Positions 58,791 to 64,000 of a stretch of DNA of 64,000 nt are shown in pieces (position 1 is the first letter of the stretch; each line of letters starts with the position of its first letter). Source of the stretch: Eutrophocola sp964629325. GTDB taxonomy: Bacteria > Pseudomonadota > Gammaproteobacteria > Pseudomonadales > Pseudohongiellaceae. Position numbers and translations under genes: made by a program. The notes under the pieces are model-generated. The model did no database searches. It had not been told where the DNA came from and saw only the letters and a list, made by a program, of their open reading frames with translations. Location: the NCBI GenBank assembly GCA_964629325.1, contig CAZVSC010000007.1, positions 14,318 to 78,317 on the forward strand, read 5' to 3'.

Positions 58791-59966
58791 ATGGCCGACT
58801 CACAGGTACTGATGACTACCTACAACCGCATTCCCGTGGATTTCGTCCGCGGGGAAGGTTCCTGGGTGATCGATGCCGAGGGCAACAGATACCTCGACGC
58901 CATCAGCGGCATCGCCGTGTGCGCGCTGGGCCACAGTCATCCGGGTTTCATCAAGGCAGTTCAGGACCAGGTGGCGACCCTGGTGCATACCTCGAACCTG
59001 TATGGCGTTCCCCTGCAGACACGATTGGCCGAGAAACTCTGCCAGGTGTCCGGCATGGATCGCGTGTTTTTCTGCAACTCAGGCGCCGAGGCCAACGAAG
59101 CCCAGATCAAGCTGGCGCGCATGTTCGGCCACAGCAAGGGTATCGATGTACCCGGCATCATCGTCATGGAAGGCGCCTTCCACGGGCGCACCATGGGCGC
59201 CCTGACCGCCACGCACAGCAACCGCCACCAGGACGGCTTCGCGCCCTTCCTCGACGGTTTCTACCGTGTTCCTTTCAATGACATCGCTGCGGTGGCAAAG
59301 ACCATCAACAGCCATGACAACATCGTGGCGCTGCTGGTCGAGCCCATCCAGGGCGAAGGCGGCGTGGTCGTGCCGTCCGCAGATTACCTGACGGATCTCC
59401 GGCACCTGTGCGACGAACACGACATGCTGCTGATGCTGGACGAAGTGCAGACCGGCAACGGCAGGACAGGCAAGTACTTTGCCTACCAGCACAACAATAT
59501 CCTGCCGGATGTGATTTCCACGGCCAAGGGCCTGGGCAACGGCTTCCCCATCGGTGCCTGCCTGGCGCATGGCCGTGCGGCCGAGATCTTCCAGCCCGGC
59601 CACCATGCCACCACCTTCGGCGGCAGCCCGCTGGCCTGCGCCGCGGCCCTGGCGGTGATCGATGCCATCGCGGCTGAAAACCTGCTGGAAAACGCCACCG
59701 TCATGGGCGATCGGATCAAGTTCGGCATCAGCCTGCGCCTGAAGGATGCTACCCACGTGAAGGCAGTGCGGGGCAAGGGCCTGATGATCGGCATCGAACT
59801 CGACACCCCCTGCGGCGACCTGGTTGGCCAGGCCCGCGCCAGGGGCATCCTGATCAACGTGGCCTCCGGCAACGTCATCAGGCTGGTGCCGCCGCTGAAC
59901 ATCAACGAGGCAGACAGCGACCTCATCATCGAAGTGATCAGTGAACTGGTCAGTGCCTTTAAATAA
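58791..59966 (+). CDS. argD: acetylornithine aminotransferase
   Basis: A 391-aa class III PLP aminotransferase that also can act on succinyl-diaminopimelate. FFCNSGAEANEAQIKLAR, then VEPIQGEGGVVVPS, then LDEVQTGNGRTGKYFAYQ and STAKGLGNGFPIGACLA with the PLP lysine are intact. A near-perfect AGGAGG site 9 bases before ATG 58791 suggests high expression. argF follows 14 bases later, so argDF is an operon. Confidence 0.95.
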   Translation: MADSQVLMTTYNRIPVDFVRGEGSWVIDAEGNRYLDAISGIAVCALGHSHPGFIKAVQDQVATLVHTSNLYGVPLQTRLAEKLCQVSGMDRVFFCNSGAEANEAQIKLARMFGHSKGIDVPGIIVMEGAFHGRTMGALTATHSNRHQDGFAPFLDGFYRVPFNDIAAVAKTINSHDNIVALLVEPIQGEGGVVVPSADYLTDLRHLCDEHDMLLMLDEVQTGNGRTGKYFAYQHNNILPDVISTAKGLGNGFPIGACLAHGRAAEIFQPGHHATTFGGSPLACAAALAVIDAIAAENLLENATVMGDRIKFGISLRLKDATHVKAVRGKGLMIGIELDTPCGDLVGQARARGILINVASGNVIRLVPPLNINEADSDLIIEVISELVSAFK

Positions 59967-59980
59967 TACGGAGAGGGTCA

Positions 59981-60883
59981 ATGAGCACGAGACACTTCCT
60001 CACCCTGCTGGACATCACCCCCGACGAGTTCCGGGACATCATCAACCGCGCCTGCGAACTGAAGAACATGCTGGCCAACCGCGTCCCCCACCCCCTCCTG
60101 AAAGACCGGGTGCTGGCGATGGTCTTTGAGAAGTCCTCCACGCGCACGCGCGTGTCCTTTGAAGCCGGCATGGCCCAGATGGGCGGCTCCGCCCTGTTCC
60201 TGTCACCGCAGGACACGCAGCTTGGCCGCGGCGAGCCGGTGGAAGACACCGGCAGGGTCCTTTCGCGCATGGTGGATGCGATCATGGTGCGCACCTTCGA
60301 ACACGAGAAGATAGAACGCTTCGCCGATTTTTCCTCCGTGCCGGTGATAAACGCGCTGACCGACGACTACCACCCGTGCCAGTTGCTTGCCGACATGCAG
60401 ACCTACTTCGAGCATCGCGGCGATATCCAGGGCAGCACCGTGGTCTGGGTAGGCGATGGCAACAACATGTGCAACTCGTATATCAATGCCGCCCGCCAGC
60501 TGGATTTCGAACTGGTGATCGCCTGCCCGGAAGGTTACGAACCGATGGCTTCCCTCATGGCGGCAAACAAAAACCGGGTGAAACTGGTGCGCACCCCTGA
60601 GGAAGCCCTGCCCGGCGCATCGCTGGTCGTGACCGACGTGTGGGCCTCCATGGGCCAGGAAGACGAGCGGGTGCGCCGGATGAAGGATTTCGAGGGCTTC
60701 GAAGTGACCCTGGAACTGATGGCGCTGGCCAATGACGACGCCCTGTTCATGCACTGCCTGCCCGCCCATCGCGGCGAGGAAGTCAGCGCCGATGTGCTGG
60801 ATGCGCCCGATTCGGTGGTCTGGGAAGAGGCCGAGAACCGCCTGCACGCCCAGAAGGCCCTGCTCGAATTTCTTTTATGCTAG
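59981..60883 (+). CDS. argF: ornithine carbamoyltransferase
   Basis: A 300-aa transcarbamylase giving citrulline. The carbamoyl-phosphate loop EKSSTRTRVSFEAGM, the DDYHPCQLLADMQTY segment, and the ornithine loop MHCLPAHRGEEVS are typical. Directly followed by a REP palindrome. Confidence 0.97.
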   Translation: MSTRHFLTLLDITPDEFRDIINRACELKNMLANRVPHPLLKDRVLAMVFEKSSTRTRVSFEAGMAQMGGSALFLSPQDTQLGRGEPVEDTGRVLSRMVDAIMVRTFEHEKIERFADFSSVPVINALTDDYHPCQLLADMQTYFEHRGDIQGSTVVWVGDGNNMCNSYINAARQLDFELVIACPEGYEPMASLMAANKNRVKLVRTPEEALPGASLVVTDVWASMGQEDERVRRMKDFEGFEVTLELMALANDDALFMHCLPAHRGEEVSADVLDAPDSVVWEEAENRLHAQKALLEFLLC

Positions 60884-60901
60884 ATTGAGACTGCGGTGCA
60901 G

Positions 60902-60927
60902 GCCGGATAAGCAACGCGCCATCCGGC
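60902..60927. repeat. enteric-style REP palindrome
   Basis: GCCGGATAAGCAACGCGCC then ATCCGGC makes an imperfect hairpin with the same sequence style as enteric Y-type REP units. It lies in the 96 bases between argF and the ABC ATPase. Confidence 0.7.
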
Positions 60928-60979
60928 ATGGCGAACAGCGTTCACCTGGATTGGAAAGCCCCGCGAGACCGGTTCATTT

Positions 60980-61705
<726 letters not shown>

Positions 61706-61751
61706 GCCTCCTGCCCCGGGATTTTTTGACCCGATTTCGCCAGCCCGACAA

Positions 61752-61767
61752 ACACAAGATATAGTGT
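61752..61767. promoter_or_regulatory. NrdR box, distal
   Basis: ACACAAGATATAGTGT fits the NrdR consensus ACACWATATNTWGTGT with one mismatch. It lies 47 bases after the ABC ATPase stop, on the nrdA side. Confidence 0.65.
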
Positions 61768-61807
61768 TTCGTGATTTCCCTTTTTTTGCCCTGATTTGGT
61801 GCGCATG

Positions 61808-61827
61808 AAACCGCCCTCGCGGTTTTT
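61808..61827 (+). terminator. terminator after the ABC ATPase gene
   Basis: AAACCGC (61808-61814), a 4-base loop, then GCGGTTT and further T form a short hairpin with a T run. Confidence 0.65.
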
Positions 61828-61863
61828 ACCCGGAAAATTCAGGCCTTAGGCTCCCAGGCCGGC

Positions 61864-61872
61864 TGTGGATAA
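61864..61872 (-). promoter_or_regulatory. DnaA box, perfect match
   Basis: TGTGGATAA is the exact complement of TTATCCACA. First of three perfect boxes before nrdA. Confidence 0.75.
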
Positions 61873-61954
61873 TTTGCTCACTGTTGGTGCGCTGTCACAA
61901 GCAGGCTTCCCATGACCCCGGAAACCCTGCCGTAACCCCCATGCTATGTACATT

Positions 61955-61963
61955 TTATCCACA
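61955..61963 (+). promoter_or_regulatory. DnaA box, perfect match
   Basis: TTATCCACA lies in an AT-rich stretch, 38 bases before the paired NrdR boxes. Confidence 0.75.
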
Positions 61964-62000
61964 TCAAATTCACACATTATTGGCTTGCAACGGGAAAAAT

Positions 62001-62047
62001 ATACCTGATATAGTGCGTCTACAGTTTTTTTACACAATATGTTGTGC
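62001..62047. promoter_or_regulatory. pair of NrdR boxes with 31-bp spacing
   Basis: ATACCTGATATAGTGC (62001-62016, weaker) and ACACAATATGTTGTGC (62032-62047) have centres 31 bases apart, three helix turns, as is usual for NrdR pairs that repress ribonucleotide reductase genes. Confidence 0.8.
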
Positions 62048-62266
62048 TTTCACATTCCTTTGGTTAGACTGGCCTGAAATCGCCAAACGGCAAAAAATCA
62101 ATAACAGCCGCCGGTTAGCCAACGTAGTTAAAGCAGTCTGAAACCAGGGAAAATGTGAATTTCGGGGAATACGGACTCCAGCAAAACACGGTCAAAAACA
62201 CCTTTTTTGCCGCTGAAAACAGCCTGAAAATGTGTTGCTGATGTCCTGCCCCCCGCCGTCGAGGGT

Positions 62267-62275
62267 TTATCCACA
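62267..62275 (+). promoter_or_regulatory. DnaA box, perfect match
   Basis: TTATCCACA, third exact copy upstream of nrdA. Confidence 0.75.
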
Positions 62276-62310
62276 GGCCCCACGACGGCAAAAACAGGGA
62301 TTTCGCCCAA

Positions 62311-62326
62311 CCACTACATCTTGTGT
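62311..62326. promoter_or_regulatory. NrdR box, proximal
   Basis: CCACTACATCTTGTGT matches 14 of 16 positions of the NrdR consensus. No partner at 31 bp was seen on either side. Confidence 0.6.
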
Positions 62327-62577
62327 TTGGGAAATCCGGGCCAAACCGGCCCAATCTACCGGCAACCCACGCCGGCCAGAACAGACAAACGCTGACAGAA
62401 AGCCAGGTAATGGCTGAAAAAGCTGGATTTGAAGGCAGTTGCCTGTGCCGCATCCAGCAGGCAAAGAACGCACCGTAGCCGGCATGACCAGCCACGGACA
62501 GAACAAGAACCAGTACACCGCGTTGCATCCAGCAAGGTGTACCAAGAAGAAGAAAAGTACGCACCCGGAGTCACCAA

Positions 62578-64000
62578 ATGCATACAGAAGTTGAATCAAC
62601 CACCTCAGCCTCCAAGGCTGCACCGCGTCAGCAGGACACCACCGACAGTTCCATCGCCGCCATGGCCCCGGGCACATTGCGCGTGATAAAGCGCAACGGT
62701 GCAGTCGTCGGCTTCGATGCTTCCAAGATTTCCGTGGCGATCACCAAGGCGTTCATCGCCGAGGAAGGCGGCAACGCCGCCGGCTCCAGCCGCATCCACG
62801 AAACCGTGCAGAAGATGACTGACGAGATCATGTCCACCTTCAAACGTCGCATGCCTTCCGGCGGCAGCATCCACATCGAGGAAATCCAGGACCAGGTGGA
62901 ATTGATGCTGATGCGCTCCGGCGCACACAAGGTGGCCAGAAGCTACGTGATCTACCGCGCCGAGCGCGCCCGCGAACGTGAACGCGAGCGTGCCCAGAAC
63001 CCGCAGGCTGCCGCCCCCAAATCCGACATCATGGTGACCATGGAGGACGGCTCTTCCAAGCCCCTGGATACCGCACGCCTGCAGACGATCATTGCCGAGG
63101 CCTGTGAAGGCCTGGAAGACGTCAACGGTGACGCCATCTATGAAGAGACCCTGAAAAACCTTTATTCGGGCGTCAAGCATGGCGATGTGCAGATCTCCCT
63201 GGTGATGACTGCCCGCACCCTGGTGGAAAAGGAGCCGAATTACAGCTTCGTGGCCGCCCGCCTCCTGCTCGACACCCTGCGCAGCGAAGCCCTGGGCTTT
63301 CTGGGTGTGGCCGACAGTGCCACCCAGGCTGAAATGCATTACAAGTACGCTGCCGCCCTGCGCCCCTACATCGAGCGCGGTGTGGAACTGGAACTGCTGT
63401 CCCCGCACCTGCTCGAGTACGACCTGGAGCGCCTGGGCGAGGCCCTGAAGGCTGACCGCGACGCCCAGTTCACCTATCTCGGCCTGCAGACCCTGTACGA
63501 CCGCTATTTCATCCACAGCGAAGGCACCCGTTTCGAGCTGCCACAGATCTTCTTCATGCGTGTCGCCATGGGCCTGGCCTCCAACGAGGAAAACCGTGAA
63601 GACCGCGCCATCGAGTTCTACAACCTGCTGTCGAGCTTTGACTACATGGTATCCACGCCGCAGCTGTTCAACTCAGGCACCATGCGGCCGCAGTTGTCCT
63701 CCTGCTTCCTCACTACCGTGCCCGACGATCTCAGCGGCATTTACAACGCCATCCACGACAACGCCATGCTGTCCAAGTGGGCCGGCGGTCTCGGCAACGA
63801 CTGGACCCCCGTGCGTGCGCTGGGCGCCTATATCAAGGGCACCAACGGCAAGTCCCAGGGCGTGGTCCCGTTCCTGAAAGTGGTCAACGACACCGCCGTT
63901 GCCGTCAACCAGGGCGGCAAGCGCAAGGGCGCCGTCTGTTCCTACCTGGAAACCTGGCACCTGGACATTGAAGAATTCCTGGAACTGCGCAAGAACACCG
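62578..64000 (+). CDS. nrdA: class Ia ribonucleotide reductase large subunit, 3' truncated
   Basis: The frame is open from ATG 62578 to the window end (474 codons), so the C-terminal half is missing. An N-terminal ATP-cone (residues about 35-130: LRVIKRNGAVVGFDASKISVAITKAFI) gives dATP feedback control. The R1 barrel starts around residue 145 and includes TPQLFNSGTMRPQLSSCFL, with the first catalytic cysteine, and then KWAGGLGNDWTPVRA. Expected partner NrdB (and perhaps a ferredoxin) should follow downstream. NrdR and DnaA boxes upstream predict cell-cycle and dNTP-linked control. The first 30 residues are a Ser/Thr/Ala-rich extension. Confidence 0.95.
   Translation, partial: MHTEVESTTSASKAAPRQQDTTDSSIAAMAPGTLRVIKRNGAVVGFDASKISVAITKAFIAEEGGNAAGSSRIHETVQKMTDEIMSTFKRRMPSGGSIHIEEIQDQVELMLMRSGAHKVARSYVIYRAERARERERERAQNPQAAAPKSDIMVTMEDGSSKPLDTARLQTIIAEACEGLEDVNGDAIYEETLKNLYSGVKHGDVQISLVMTARTLVEKEPNYSFVAARLLLDTLRSEALGFLGVADSATQAEMHYKYAAALRPYIERGVELELLSPHLLEYDLERLGEALKADRDAQFTYLGLQTLYDRYFIHSEGTRFELPQIFFMRVAMGLASNEENREDRAIEFYNLLSSFDYMVSTPQLFNSGTMRPQLSSCFLTTVPDDLSGIYNAIHDNAMLSKWAGGLGNDWTPVRALGAYIKGTNGKSQGVVPFLKVVNDTAVAVNQGGKRKGAVCSYLETWHLDIEEFLELRKNT

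Larger units (their letters stand above)
62048..62577. other. long leader of nrdA
   Basis: About 530 bases separate the paired NrdR boxes from the nrdA start. No convincing coding frame was found; frames on either strand here lack ribosome binding sites and family likeness. It holds one more DnaA box (62267) and one more NrdR box (62311). The last 150 bases are C-rich and G-poor, like an unstructured mRNA leader. Confidence 0.5.

Noticed and set aside
62115..62564. Minus-strand 149-aa frame in the nrdA leader
   Set aside because: No ribosome binding site, no family likeness and odd composition; overlaps the control region of nrdA.

Overview
The window looks like a gammaproteobacterial chromosome segment of moderately high GC, probably from a marine or aquatic relative of the Pseudomonadales/Cellvibrionales group. 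The order metG, rnfA-rnfB, rnfD-G-E, nth, argG, pyrC, rnt, bfd, bfr, grxD, argF, ABC ATPase matches the order I recall in Pseudomonas, and single-protein landmarks (Bfr, Nth, GloA) keep Escherichia coli residue numbering. Four runs of exactly 100 N (12632-12731, 26177-26276, 34664-34763, 48941-49040) are scaffold joins of unknown true length. The sequence is therefore a draft assembly or metagenome-assembled genome, and two genes are damaged by the gaps.

Layout. 1-4.6 kb: an alpha/beta hydrolase (cut by the edge), a DUF3500 protein, a TPR/TonB-C-like periplasmic protein and pobA. 4.7-8.6 kb: an Oar-like TonB-dependent receptor divergent from a TetR regulator with an inverted-repeat operator candidate between them. 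8.6-16.2 kb: a double glycosyltransferase, a DUF3301 protein and a MacA-MacB-TolC type efflux operon. 16.4-24.5 kb: a small zinc-ribbon protein, folD-trpD, a DsbD-like reductase, a monoheme cytochrome and fhs. 24.7-29.7 kb: an HTH/methyltransferase protein, metG, an Sfp-type PPTase and gloA. 29.7-37.8 kb: the rnf operon, interrupted between rnfB and rnfD. 38-46.6 kb: argG, pyrC, rnt, an FNR-box universal stress protein, an acyl-CoA/ACP synthetase, bfd-bfr, and a pnuC group. 46.8-57 kb: membrane and periplasmic proteins, a Fur-box siderophore receptor, grxD, an amidohydrolase and a SoxC/cytochrome c pair. 57-64 kb: hyuB, argD-argF, an ABC ATPase and nrdA with a DnaA/NrdR-type control region (nrdA runs off the window).

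The most unusual part is the interrupted rnf locus. RnfB is fused to the C-terminal ferredoxin domain and tail of RnfC, and the NADH/SLBB part of rnfC is missing from its expected place. Between rnfB and rnfD sits a four-gene block on the opposite strand. It includes an AT-rich two-gene cassette: a 71-aa peptide with a microcin V-like double-glycine leader, followed by a 396-aa rhomboid protease with an extra N-terminal module. Intergenic stem-loops lie at the peptide's ribosome binding site and between the two genes. This is my best candidate for an undescribed system: a rhomboid-linked class II microcin or signalling peptide.

The window also carries three intergenic arrays of 7-bp repeats (two as long inverted arms), a dispersed GGGGtCAGnGACCT repeat family that overlaps one assembly gap, and two or three enteric-style REP palindromes.
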